Source of the DNA: Corythucha ciliata
Lineage: Eukaryota > Arthropoda > Insecta > Hemiptera > Tingidae
DNA: 64,000 nt
Assembly: GCA_038030265.1 (NCBI GenBank)
Contig: CM075937.1
Span: 15,872,001-15,936,000 of the forward strand
Reading direction: 5' to 3'
Numbering within the stretch: position 1 is the first letter of the stretch; every line of letters begins with the position of its first letter. The notes beneath the pieces were generated by a model. The model did no database searches, was not told where the DNA came from, and saw only the letters and a list, made by a program, of their open reading frames with translations. The position numbers and the translations under genes are program-made. Positions 22,531 through 32,879 of this stretch are shown here, piece after piece.

Positions 22531-22899
22531 CATAGTGACTGACGACTCTTCGTAATTTTGTGGCAAAAATAGAGACTCGGGGTGACACGCGAGAGCCCCG
22601 TCCTATCCTAAGAGAGGATGAATGAAAGGGTAAGATGATAACCATGACTCCAGACATCCGATAAACCCAGTGATGCTCAAGCGAGGAGTGGGCGAAGTCA
22701 AAGGGGGGCAGGGTTGGGCACTTATGCCCTATCCTATAGACTCGAAAACGCGTATTGAGTAGAGTAGCTGCGTAGGCAAAACACAAAATTCTGGAAAACG
22801 CTCACGTGCAAAATTTACGCGAAACGCCTCACCAAGGAAAATTTCATGGTGAACTTGTCTATTTCATGAAAAAACTTGTTAGTCTCCCGATGAAATTAT
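22531..22899 (+). repeat. Duplicated flank, copy A
   Basis: Nearly identical to 24622-24990, with a constant offset of 2091 bp and no indels noticed. It begins CATAGTGACTGACGACTC. Because the identity starts well outside the copia LTR, the two copia units arose by local duplication rather than by two insertions. Confidence 0.9.
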
Positions 22900-23016
22900 T
22901 GTTGGAAAATATCACCAACCTCTCTTATTATAATGAATCATCTCATATGTGTATAAATAAAATTCACTTCTCGTTTTGTTCTCTTCTTAAAAGGTCCTCG
23001 TAATTAATTCATTTCA
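22900..23016 (+). mobile_element. Copia-type LTR, copy A
   Basis: A 117-bp element from TGTTGGAAAAT to ATTTCA (TG...CA). It contains a TATAAATA/AATAAA-type word (GTGTATAAATAAAATTC) that could serve as promoter and poly-A signal. It is followed by ATAGATTATGAGAC, in the primer-binding-site position. It is nearly identical to 24991-25108. Confidence 0.75.
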
Positions 23017-23024
23017 ATAGATTA

Positions 23025-23345
23025 TGAGACTCCATTAAGAACCCGTCTTCTGTGCGTTCTATTTTAACTCCCAAATAGTTCGTGGGCTCTCCAAGATTTT
23101 TGAATTCGAAGTTTTGGCTCAAAAGTTGAGTAATTTCTTCGATCTCCCTTTTCTCTCCAGCTACGAGGAGATCGTCGACGTAAACGAGAATGTATGACCA
23201 TTTTCAGTTGATGTATCGAGAATACATTGCTGAACGTACTGGGTCGCTTGATGAACGTGAGAACCCAGATGACTGGAGAACTCCATTCAATTTCGCATTC
23301 CAGCAGCGAGCAGCTTGCCTCAATCCATAAACTCTCTTGCTCTGA
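23025..23345 (-). pseudogene. Copia reverse-transcriptase core, inverted fragment
   Basis: The minus strand encodes the copia RT landmarks in order: YGLRQAARCWNAKLNG (23265-23330), then, after a short gap, YILVYVDDLLVAGEKREI with the catalytic YVDD box (about 23150-23200) and NYLGVKIERTEDGFLME (about 23022-23075). It lies between an LTR and an RNase H fragment, both in plus orientation, so it is inverted within the element. It is not functional. Confidence 0.85.
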
Positions 23346-23390
23346 TTCGTCGACCCCTCAAATCCACAAGCAGTTTGCAAGCTACGCAAC

Positions 23391-23975
23391 TAAGCCGTGT
23401 AAAACGCCCATGGAAGCTGGTTTTTTGAAGGCGAAACACGAAAAGAGTCAAAAGTTACCGAACAATGACAGTTACAGGGAGGCAATAGGCTCTCTTCTCT
23501 ACATCGCCAGCCATACGCGACCAGACATCGCTTTTTCAGTCGCCATTCTCAGCCGCAGAGTGTCAAATCCGACGCAATCAGATTGGAATGCGGTGAAGAG
23601 AGTAATCAGATATCTCAAAGGGACTTTGTCGGTCAGATTTCTCTTAAAAGCAGCCGACGACCTGATCCTTCACGGATTTGTAGACGCCGATTGGGCGAAT
23701 GATGTGACGGACCGAAAATCTACCTCAGGAATTTTATTGAAAATCGGATCGTCTAGTGTTTCTTGGAGCTCAAAGAAACAGACCTGTGTTTCTCTCTCGT
23801 CTAAAGAGGCAGAATTTATCGCTATGTCCGCGGCAACCCAAGACGTAATCTGGCTGAAAAATCTACTGCATGACTATGGTTATCCTCAGCATGATGCGAC
23901 AAAGCTCTTCGAAGACAATCAAAGTTGTATTCAACTGATTGCTTCAGAAAAAGGAAACCCTCGGACAAAACAGCT
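23391..23975 (+). pseudogene. Copia RT end and RNase H, copy A
   Basis: The plus frame carries GSLLYIASHTRPDIAFSV (RT thumb/connection), GFVDADWANDVTDRKSTSG, SLSSKEAEFIAMS and FEDNQSCI. The three acidic RNase H positions (D, E, D) are all present. Homology with copy B (offset 2143 bp) ends around 23970 after PRTK, where the frame runs into unrelated sequence (LIYFPSGQRVRESS). The N-terminal polyprotein is missing. Confidence 0.88.
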
Positions 23976-24621
23976 TATATATTTTCCTAGTGGCCAAAGA
24001 GTGAGAGAATCATCCTTTCCATTTTTCAGATTGGTTGGTTTCCCCGGTGTCGTCGGCTGCAATTATTGTGCACATATACTCCGCTTAAAGTCTCCGTAGG
24101 TGACAGGAGTCTGGATGAGTCTCAAAGTAGTTGTGTTTTGCGGCCCAAGGATGGAATTTGTAGACGTTGTCACCCGTTGGCTACATTCGATTGACAGCAG
24201 TCGAATTTTCCAAAATAGAACCGTAGCCGTTGCTCGATCACGCAGTCTCCAGCAGGGCATTCCCTTGTGGGACAATGGCCGCTTCCCGCACAAACGTTAC
24301 GGTTCTCTTCGATCTTGAACTTGTCCACGCTCATCAATAAATTAAAATTACGCAATGTTAATAGGCTGGCATTTCATACAATTTTGATAACTAATGTGCT
24401 TTTGAAGGCGTAAATAGCGAGAGGTTTCACATGATAAAGCGTACAGTCACCATTAAAAGCATATTTTCATTGTTTATTTGCTTTAAGGCCCCTTTAGCAA
24501 AAGGAACTGCCGAGGAACTCTAAAGGAACGTTTCTGAATACGATTTTTAAAGGAATCGCTAAAGGAACCTTAACTAAAGGAGCTCCTAAGGGGACGTAAA
24601 GGTTGGTTTCTGAATACGGCC
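23976..24621. other. Junction between the two copia copies
   Basis: Contains no intact gene. The minus strand at 24170-24355 reads Cys/His-rich (CAGSGHCPTRECPAGDC), vaguely like a zinc knuckle, but the spacing is not the CX2CX4HX4C of gag, so I do not assign it. At 24485-24620, repeated AAAGGAAC/CTTTAG words form a loose inverted pair, starting TAAGGCCCCTTT and ending GAATACGGCC, possibly another hairpin-type element. Confidence 0.4.
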
Positions 24622-24990
24622 CATAGTGACTGACGACTCTTCGTAATTTTGTGGCAAAAATAGAGACTCGGGGTGACACGCGAGAGCCCCGTCCTATCCT
24701 AAGAGACGATGAATGAAAGGGTAAGATGATAACCATGACTCCAGACATCCGATAAACCCAGTGATGCTCAAGCGAGGAGTGGGCGAAGTCAAAGGGGGGC
24801 AGGGTTGGGCACTTATGCCCTATCCTATAGACTCGAAAACGCGTATTGAGTAGAGTAGCTGCGTAGGCAAAACACAAAATTCTGGAAAACGCTCACGGGC
24901 AAAATTTACGCGAAACGCCTCACCAAGGAAAATTTCATGGTGAACTTGTCTATTTCATAAAAAAACTTGTTAGTCTCCCGAAGAAATTAT
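24622..24990 (+). repeat. Duplicated flank, copy B
   Basis: Partner of 22531-22899, differing at only a few positions (for example AGAGACGATG for AGAGAGGATG). The left boundary of identity is at CATAGTGACTG. Confidence 0.9.
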
Positions 24991-25108
24991 TGTTGGAAAA
25001 TATCACCAACCTCTCTTATTATAATGAATCATCTCATATGTGTATAAATAAAATTCACTTCTCGTTTTGTTCTCTTCCTTAAAAGGTCCTCGTAATTAAT
25101 TCATTTCA
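24991..25108 (+). mobile_element. Copia-type 5' LTR, copy B
   Basis: 118 bp, TGTTGGAAAAT to ATTTCA, nearly identical to 22900-23016. The start of gag lies 69 bp downstream. ATAGATTATGAGAC follows the LTR at the expected primer-binding position. Confidence 0.8.
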
Positions 25109-25177
25109 ATAGATTATGAGACTTATTGTCGCATAACATAAATTCTCCTCTGGATCAACTTAAAAGAAGATAAAAAA

Positions 25178-25345
25178 ATGAATGGGCCGGTATACCGAAT
25201 TGAAAGTTTGAGAAAAGATAATTTCGAATCGTGGAAGCTACAAGCTGAAGCTCTCTTAATTAAATCGGACTCATGGGAATATGTTTCTGATGGCTCTGAT
25301 TCGTCGACCCCTCAAATCCTCAAGCAGTTTGCAAGCTACGCAAGA
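25178..25345 (+). pseudogene. Copia gag N-terminus (truncated)
   Basis: The frame starts at an ATG and reads the typical copia gag opening (RIESLRKDNFESWKLQAEAL, then DSWEYVSDG). After about 45 codons it passes into a segment with SSTPQILKQFASYA, also present in copy A. It then jumps to the RT region, so gag core, nucleocapsid, protease, integrase and most of RT are deleted. Confidence 0.75.
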
Positions 25346-26287
25346 GCGTTTATGGATTGAGGCAAGCTGCTCGCTGCTGGAATGCGAAATTGAATGGAGT
25401 TCTCCAGTCATCCCAGTTCTCTAGAGCCCACGAACTATTTGGGAGTTAAAACAAAACGCACAGAAGACGGGTTCTTAATGGATCAGAATAACAAAATCAG
25501 AAAACTCATACAAAACTGCAGACTAGAAGACGCTAAGCCGTGTGAAACGCCCATGGAAGCTGGTTTTTTGACGGGGAAACACGAAAAGAGTCAAAAGTTA
25601 CCGAACAATGACAGTTACAGGGAGGCAATAGGCTCTCTTCTCTACATCGCCAACCATACGCGACCAGACATCACTTTTTCAGTCGCCATTCTCAGCCGCA
25701 GAGTGTCAAATCCGACGCAATCAAATTGGAATGCGGTGAAGAGAGTAATCAGATATCTCAAAGGGACTTTGTCGGTCAGATTTCTCTTAAAAGCAGCCGA
25801 CGACCTGATCCTTCACGGATTTGTAGACGCCGATTGGGCGAATGATGTGACGGACCGAAAATCTACCTCAGGAATTTTATTGAAAATCGTATCGTCTAGT
25901 GTTTCTTGGAGCTCAAAGAAACAGACCTGTGTTTCTCTCTCGTCTAAAGAGGCAGAATTTATCGCTATGTCCGTGGCAACCCAAGACGTAATCTGGCTGA
26001 AAAATCTACTGCATGACTATGGTTATCCTCAGCATGATGCGACAAAGCTCTTCGAAGACAATCAAAGTTGTATTCAACTGATTGCTTCAGAAAAAGGAAA
26101 CCCTCGGACGAAACACTTTGAAGTCAAGAGAAATTTCGTTCGAGACCAGTAGAATCAAGGCTCCATCTCAATTGAATATTGTCCTACCGCATTGATGGAA
26201 GCTGACGCATTCACAAAACCTCTTCAAGGCGAGAAATTTCAAATCTCGAGACAGAAGATTGAGATGATCCTTACAACCTAGCTCGGT
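25346..26287 (+). pseudogene. Copia RT fragment and RNase H, copy B
   Basis: The sequence resumes in RT. YGLRQAARCWNAKLNG is joined by a deletion (the YVDD box is missing) to NYLGVKTKRTEDGFLMDQNN. The connection domain (GSLLYIANHTRPDITFSV) and RNase H with GFVDADWAND, KEAEFIAMS and FEDNQSCI follow. The copia-typical C-terminal end is split by a stop after FVRDQ and continues in frame with YCPTALMEADAFTKPLQGEK. The open part spans 25394-26152. It encodes no working RT. Confidence 0.88.
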
Positions 26288-26297
26288 TGAGAGGGGG
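26288..26297 (+). other. Polypurine tract of copia copy B
   Basis: GAGAGGGGG immediately precedes the 3' LTR start TGTTGG, the position where plus-strand synthesis is primed. Confidence 0.65.
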
Positions 26298-26389
26298 TGT
26301 TGGAAAATTGCACCAACCTCTCTTATTATAATGAATCATCTCATATGTGTATAAATAAAATTCATTTCTCGTTTTGTTCTCTTCCTTAA

Positions 26390-26658
26390 GGGGGAGTTGC
26401 ACATGTACGATCTTCTTTTTTCATATTTCATCCCTAAAATAACTGTAAAACGCACATAAACTTTTACCTTGAAAATTCACACTCTTTCGACGACTTATTT
26501 AGGAAAGCAAGATCGTACGCTTGTGCGGAATTTCCTGAAGATTTAAATGAGCCCTTGAAGTCCACGATTGGTGCAGAAATACGGCGGTAATTTCCGTAAC
26601 GCGGAGTAGGTGAGGTACGATTGGAGGGGGGTCGAGGAAACATATGTACAACTCCCCC
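26390..26658. mobile_element. TTAA-flanked inverted-repeat element
   Basis: 269 bp with ends GGGGGAGTTGCACATGT and its inverse ACATATGTACAACTCCCCC, flanked by TTAA (26386-26389 and 26659-26662). Inner parts are inverted and related to the palindrome at 32456-32851: a TCCCTAAAATAAC word, GAAGATTTAAAT, TGGTGCAGAAAT and GGTCGAGGAAAC are shared. The TTAA target is typical of piggyBac-like elements. There is no coding capacity. Confidence 0.7.
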
Positions 26659-26662
26659 TTAA

Positions 26663-27750
26663 CCCTTTAAGGTACCGGGGGTCCAAATGAGTTTTGGGTC
26701 TGGACGTTTTGTGTACCTCATATTGGACACCTAGTTGGAGACTGCGCTATAGATGAAATGACCTGACTTTTGAATCGGAGTGGGCTAGAACACGTTTATG
26801 AGTTGAATGAACTCCAACTGATCGTGGTAGGACACGTTTTTCCCGGCTTTTTTTGCGTTGTGTCCAACATAGGGAACACTTTCGGGGTTTTCGACGCCAT
26901 TTTGTTGTGGTTTTCAGTGTTTGTTTGGTTCAGGAAGTTAATTTCAACGAGCTCGGCGGAACTGGCAGTGAGATTCTTCCAATTTTTCGCTGGTAAATGG
27001 TAATTTATACTTCATATTCTTAAGCTGAGTGCCCCATAAAATGCAATTATGGATTGTTAACCCTTAACTTCCTGCTGAAAAATGAAAAACTGCTCCACCG
27101 TGCATACCCTTTTTTATACTTTGTCTCTTCCTGATTACATGTGAACGAGTTAATTGATATTTAACGAATGGATATCGCATGCTGAAAAGGGTTTTAATGG
27201 ATTGATGTGCTGGTAAGGAGCCAATTAAGTTCGGCCAAGAACAAATTTCGAGGTAAATCAAGTTACTTTAGACACCGTTAGATTTTTCAAGTATAGAACG
27301 CTTAGTGTCCAATATGAAGCACACCTCCCACGTGGTTTGGGTGAAAGGTGTCCCGAGTAGGGCCTACCAAGAGTTTACTACATTTTCCTAGTCGCATTTG
27401 TTTGTTTGTAATACCAAAATGTTCAACTAAAATGTCGCTAATTTATGTTTTATTGTTTGAACAATTACCTTATTTTAGTATATTTTTGGTCAAGTGCTAA
27501 CAAGTTGAAGAAAAATTAATCCAAAATGCTTAATTTTTTCGGACAGCATGATATGTGTCTCGTGTAGCGAACACCATTAAATTCTCTCTGAAAACTTTAT
27601 TAATGAATTCATGGCATAAAAATTCGTTTTTCATGGGTCACTGAGTGTATTACAGTCAATTTGAATGACTTCTGACGCGATTTTTGAAAAAAATGTTGAG
27701 GGGTACTCCCGGGGTATAAAGCAGGTGTCCAGAATACGACGCACTAAGAC
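26663..27750. mobile_element. Second segment between TTAA sites inside the LTR
   Basis: It lies between the TTAA at 26659 and that at 27751. The motif TAGGTGTCCAATATGAGGTA (as its reverse complement near 26713) recurs inverted near 27300 (TTAGTGTCCAATATGAAGCA) and in diverged form near 27723 (GGTGTCCAGAATACGACGC). It may be a separate element or a compound one. No protein is recognised. Confidence 0.45.
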
Positions 27751-27789
27751 TTAAAAGATCCTCCTAATTAATTCATTACAATAATTATT

Positions 27790-28400
27790 GTCATTATGAA
27801 AACTGTCGATTTCATGAGAAAACTTGCGATATTTTATGGGAAATCGTCAGTTCATAAGGTGAACGAGGTGGCAGAGTGAAAGGGATTCATAAGGAAATTG
27901 TTCGGTTCAATGAGGGAATCATCAGTTTTGTAAGGAAATTGTCAATTTTATGAAGAAAACGTCATTTATGAAGGAGTCAATTGTCAGTTTGATAAGCACA
28001 TTTTGACTTTCAAGAGGAAATCTTACCTAGGAATTGTTAGTTCTATAAGGAAATTTTCTGTTTCACGAGTAATTTGTCATTTTCATTAGCGAATTGTCAA
28101 TTTTATGAAGAAATTGTCAATTTGAAGCATAAATTGTCAGTTATTTACTGACATTGTTAGGATTATAAGATAGTAGTAAAATTATTTTACAAAAATGTTT
28201 TCAGTTTTATGAGAACATTTACAATTTTATGAGGAAGTTGTCAGTTTTTTAAAGGAAATGGTACATTCTATTAGGAAACTGCCAATTTGAGCTGAAATTT
28301 GCTGATTAGAAGCGGAAATTGTCAATTTTACGAGAAATTGTCATTTTAATGATGAAATTGTCAACTTTTTAATGAAATTGTCAATTTTATTATAAAATCG
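27790..28400 (+). repeat. R2 repeat array
   Basis: Around twenty units of the type AGGAAATTGTCAGTTTTATG at ~25-33 nt spacing. It begins directly after the copia LTR end. The wording is close to 10.2-10.96 kb but with AGGAAATTGTCA in place of ACGAAATTGACA. Confidence 0.7.
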
Positions 28401-28419
28401 TCTTATTACTTCCATGTTC

Positions 28420-30000
28420 CCCACGTGAATGGAAGTGTGGTGTTCGTGAAAAAAATCGAGTCCGAGCTGACATCACATTCATAGTGTACAACCTCAGAAA
28501 AGTTTAAAAAAGTTGTTTTCGGCATACCGTCGGTCAGTCGCTGTATTTTCGTTTGTATGAAAATGAAAACCTGGCTATTTCATGATGTCAGAAGCACAAA
28601 TCTGGCCTTTGTTTTAAGAAAAATTTATTTATCGGACATTTTCTACCCGTACCGATGTCGTTTTTTGATATAAATTCAGAACAAGTGATTCCAGAATTTT
28701 TTTGATATTTTTTTCGGATTCCTCATGAAATTTCCTTGCGAATTAACCACAATATTGCCGAAAAAATGCAACTTTGTTTGTGGCCGAAATTGTCGTTTTT
28801 AGCGCAAAACGACCAGTAGCAAAAAATGACGCTCGAAATTGCAAAAAAAAATTCGCAGTGAAATGAAAGTGCATTTCATTTCGTATACGGATACCTTAAG
28901 CCGTCCCAGAAGTGATCATGTTGAGACCATGGTTTGTTTCGTTAATGTTTGACCCTTCCTCGTATACTGTTTGATGCCGGGTTTGTTTAAGCTAAACTTA
29001 ATGGGAATCAAAGACTACTTCAAAATGAAATCATCGTACCGAATATAATGCTTCTGGAATCAACTGGTGATTTGTAGTGATTTGTTTACCAGTTCAAGCC
29101 ATATTACGCCCCCCCCACAAAGTCAACCGACCGATTTGGCCCAATGCAATACCAAACGAGGTCGTATGACTACTGAATTTTGTGCCAAAGCACGTCCCGC
29201 TAAATTAATTTATTCTAGAGTTATCGTGCTAACAAGACCACACACTTACTTCCACTCCGGGGGCAACACCCCCTCCCCCTTGATTTTTTCAACAAATTAA
29301 AATGGGAATCAACGGCTAGTCTAACATGGAGAATCAACTGGTGATTTGTAGTGATATTTTGACCATTTCAAGCCCTATCCCCCCCCATCTTCCTGACCGA
29401 TTTGGCCCAAATGCAATATCGACCGGGGTCTTATGACTACTGATGTTAGTGACAAAGCGCGTTCTGCTAAATTAACTTCTACATATATATTGTATATATA
29501 TATGAATTCCGGAGACCACTGAATTCGTGTTCTAGAGGTTCTGAAACGTGAAAAAAACATGACATGACCCATGTTTGCCACCATCACGGCGAGACCAATC
29601 GTGCATTTTCAGAATGAAATGCACTAAAAAAGGCCGCGTGAGCCCCTTTGTATCTTAATTGCAAATATTTGTACCCGAAAAAAACTGAGATAAAGCGGAA
29701 ATTGTGGGAGGAGTAGGATTTGGCGTGACCACGTCAAAAATTATTTGCCACAGAATTACATAGTAATCGAAATCTAGTGGTTTCATGGTATGAAAAACGT
29801 GAATATGACTTTTGTTTTGAAGGAAAATCATTTCCCAGGCAGTTCTCGCCGTAGCGGAAGAAAAATCTCGGTCTTAACTTCGAAATAATTGGTTCTGGAA
29901 TGTTGTAACTATTTTGTTCGGATTTCTCGTACTTGACTACAACGTTACCGAAAACAACCCCCTTTCACTTCCATTTTCCCTACGGGCATTTTTTTGCCAT
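28420..30000 (+). repeat. Diverged internal duplications
   Basis: The unit at about 28999-29215 (GGAATCAACTGGTGATTTGT, CCGACCGATTTGGCCCAA, TATGACTACTGA) is repeated at about 29299-29490, roughly 280 bp on. Separately, 28430-28800 (ACTTCCATGTTCCC, CCTTTGTTTTAAG, TGATTCCAGAATTTTTT, CGGATTCCTCATG) resembles 29760-29990 (ACTTTTGTTTTGAAGG, TGGTTCTGGAATGTTG, CGGATTTCTCGTAC). No reading frame is conserved between copies. Confidence 0.55.
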
Positions 30001-30419
30001 CTTGTATGTGTAGGTCAGAAGTGTTCTAAAAAAAAATGCTAACTCTGAAAAGCTCGTACAATTTTTTGGCAGCCCAAAAACCGAATTTTAGCACTTCTTT
30101 TAGTTTCTTCTAAATATCCCGAAAATGAGTTACTTTCGAGGAAAATCTTCACTCACAAAACTTGTTGACCGTTAAATTTCCAACAAATTTTGTATCTAAA
30201 GTAGTTTTCCACGATGAATATGGAACGGGCTACAGCCTTTCGAAATTGTTGTTCCAAAATGGTCAAAGGTCCTAAAATCGCCTGTATTCGACCAAGTATT
30301 GCATTTTGGGCTGTTTTCTATTGCTTCCGAGCTACGGAAGCATTGTTTTCACTTTTAGGAAATATTTTTTTCTTCTTCTTTAAAATCGAAATTTCCACTT
30401 GCATTTCACGTTTTATACC

Positions 30420-30610
30420 TTCCTGAACAATTTCGGTGTCGGTGTCGTGTCTGTCTGTCTGTCTGTCTGTCTGTCCGCAAATCCTTGTAACAAGCATATC
30501 TTCCATAGTTTTTATCCGAATTTGATGAAATTTTCAGGGAATATGTGTGTTGGCTAGCAGAGGGTCCCCTATCAATTTCGTCAAAATCGTACAAGGGGGA
30601 GGGGGTGAAA
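30420..30610 (+). repeat. (GTCT)n-associated dispersed repeat
   Basis: A CTGT tetranucleotide run (about 30448-30473) is followed by CCGCAAATCCTTGTAACAAG and TTTTTATCCGAATTTGATGA. This resembles, from memory, short mobile units found in many insect genomes with a GTCT microsatellite next to a conserved arm. No ends were defined. Confidence 0.45.
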
Positions 30611-31669
30611 AGCGAGGAAGCACTGTGCTATAATCATTAGCAGACGTTTTTTTTGAATTTTTTGGTACGAAAGAACGAAGATTAACAATAGAAGGAGGAT
30701 TGAAAATTGAGTGACGAAAGATGGTTATAGTCGTTAATGGATAAGAGTCGGTAATTGAAGATTAGTCGATGTGGACTGAGGGTTGATTATTGATTATGTG
30801 CGATGCAGAATTTTGGATTTAAAGTTATGAAAATTTCAGTGTTTGAGGAACGAAGACTGCTCAGAAGTGTTCGAGAAGAAAATAACTCTGAAAATGCTAC
30901 CTCTTCGTCAGAGGTAAATTTTTGGCAGCCCAAAAACCTTGGCGCCTTGGCAAAGGCTAAAATGATTATTCCTGCCCTGAAAATGGCAAAACTGACCATT
31001 TGCGCGCAGTGGTGGCGGGAATGGGGAACAGGGCCAGCGAATGCGCCCCCGATGGTCTGGTTGAGAGCAGCGCTCCCCCAATCCGATGTTTGAGGAATTG
31101 AGAAAAAAATTGCTTCGTGTTGAATTTGCCTCCTAAAAATTATCGTTCGCACCTCCGACAACATGATTTGGGTTCACCAGCCAAATCTGCGGTCAGAGCC
31201 AGATATGCAAACTTTGGGATTTGAAAAGAGCCAAATATAACGTGGAATTGGTTCCAGAATTTGCCAAAACAGCAAAATTGGTATCCCTTAGTGCCGAATC
31301 CACGAAATTGCTTCTACGAAGGCCACAAATGTGTGAAATCGCTATCTTGAACCCCGTGAAATATGACTTTTTAATGAGTCAACCCCCGAAAATTTGCATT
31401 TTGAGGGAATCAGTCTTTCAAAATTGGTTTTTCAAAGGGCCGAATTTCACCCAAAAGGGTAAAATTTGGGCTTAAAGGGGTGAAAACTGTCAATTCCAGT
31501 CATCTAACCAAGACAAGACCATAAAGAAGAGGAATGTGACTCTGGAATCAACTGTTTCGTCTTTCCGGTTGGTATTTTTGGGTGATTGAAACCCGAGAAA
31601 TTTGGTTCTTTGGGATCCAAATCGACTACATTTGGCTTTGAATGGCTAACCCGCCGAAGTAGCCGAGAA
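30611..31669. other. Spacer with R5/R4-type words
   Basis: Contains GAAAATGGCAAAACTGACCA (about 30980) and a run of R4-like phrases at 31250-31480 (CACGAAATTGCTTC, GTGAAATCGCTATC). The overlapping open frames on both strands of 30.79-31.16 kb have no recognisable domain, and I do not call them. Confidence 0.4.
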
Positions 31670-32450
31670 TCGGCGTATTTTCAATTTTAAACATTTATTG
31701 GGATTTTTGTACATTTTATCCGCGAATTAGCGCTTTTAATCAATTTTCAGCAGGGAAGTAGCACTTTTCTGAGTTTGAACGTACATTATAACTTTCATTC
31801 CATCTATTGGAGATTTTTATTAATTTTCGCTACAAATTGGCGTTCTGCTCGATTTTTAGCCGCAAATTAGCCCTTTTCCACAATTCGAGATGAAATTTAG
31901 AGTTTTCCTTAATTTAACCCACGCTAATTAGTGATTTTTTAAATATTAGCTGTGAGTAAAGCGGTTATCTTACATTTTAGCCCCACATAGATCATTTAAT
32001 TTCAGTTTAGTTATGGATTAGCACTTTATCTTAGTTTTAGCCTCGAAATGTCCTTTAGAAGATATGGATTGGCGTTTTCTCAATTTCAGCCGCGAATAAA
32101 GTGATTTTTTAAAATTTGCAATGTATCCTACAAGTTATTCCTGAATTAGCGCTTTTACTCAATTTCATCGACGGATTACGCGATTTCTCACATTTTTAGC
32201 CGTGGGCTAGGCCCAAAAACAGCACTTTAGCGTTTTTTTTTTTGTACATTTTAGAAGTGAAATTCCCACTATACACAGAGAATCAGCGATTTTTTTTTTT
32301 TTTTTCAAATCATGGTCTGAAAGTTGCATCGAGAAACCAAAAATGAGCGCTTTTTTTCAGTTTTATCCACGAATTTTAGCACTTTTTCCAACTTTTTGCC
32401 TCCTACTCGCCCCAGCGTCGGCACATTGGAGTGCCTTCTCAATTTTATCG
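31670..32450 (-). repeat. R1 repeat array, inverted
   Basis: Reverse-complement R1 units (CCGCGAATTAGCGCTTTTAA, CTCAATTTCAGCCGCGAATA and others) run up to the palindrome at 32456, with T-runs at 32230 and 32290. Further units resume at 32870-32950 on the far side, so the palindrome appears to have inserted into the array. Confidence 0.75.
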
Positions 32451-32455
32451 CTTAA

Positions 32456-32851
32456 GGGGGGGGGGGGTTTCAGTCGGGTTTCCTCGACCCCTTCCCTGTC
32501 AACCCTCGCCTAAGCTTCGCACATAAATTTTGGCTCCTTTTTTGCACCAATATTCGATTTCAAAGTCTAATTTTAATCTTCAGGTAGTTCTACAGCGACG
32601 TTAGATCTTGCTTTTTCAAAGTTTATCCCTAAAATAACCCCAAAGCACTTTAGAATTCGAATGAGTTTTAAGGTAATTTCAGGGGTGAAATTTGGAAAAG
32701 CAAGATCTAACGTCACTGTAGAACTTCCTGAAGATTAAAATTGGACTTTGAAATCGAATGTTGATGCAGAAATGGAGCCAAAATTTATGTGCGAAGTTTA
32801 GGCGAGGGGACGACTGGGAAAGGGGTCGAGGAAACCCGCCTGAAACCCCCC
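32456..32851. mobile_element. Long palindromic (foldback) element
   Basis: The arms of ~180 bp are inverted copies with scattered mismatches. The left arm holds GTTTCAGTCGGGTTTCCTCG, CTAAGCTTCGCACATAAATT and TCTACAGCGACGTTAGATCT. The right arm has the reverse complements. The left end follows TTAA and a G-run; the right end is CCCCCCTAAA. The central spacer is short. It is related in wording to 26390-26658. As RNA it would form a long hairpin. There is no coding capacity. Confidence 0.75.
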
Positions 32852-32879
32852 TAAAGAAACTTAGGAATCAGCGTATTTT

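Larger units (their letters stand above)
26298..27780 (+). mobile_element. Copia 3' LTR split by TTAA-flanked insertions
   Basis: The LTR begins at 26298 (TGTTGGAAAATTGCACC) and runs to CTTCCTTAA at 26389. Its last ~30 bp (TTAAAAGATCCTCCTAATTA to CATTACA) are found at 27751-27780. The intact LTRs have CTTCCTTAAAAGGTCCTCGT here, so about 1.36 kb has been inserted at a TTAA, with TTAA on both sides (26386-26389 and 27751-27754). Confidence 0.75.

Noticed and set aside
24170..24355. Zinc-knuckle-like Cys/His run on the minus strand
   Set aside because: Spacing does not fit CX2CX4HX4C, and no gag context surrounds it.
30787..31164. 125-codon minus and 96-codon plus frames
   Set aside because: They overlap each other in repeat-like sequence with no domain on either strand.
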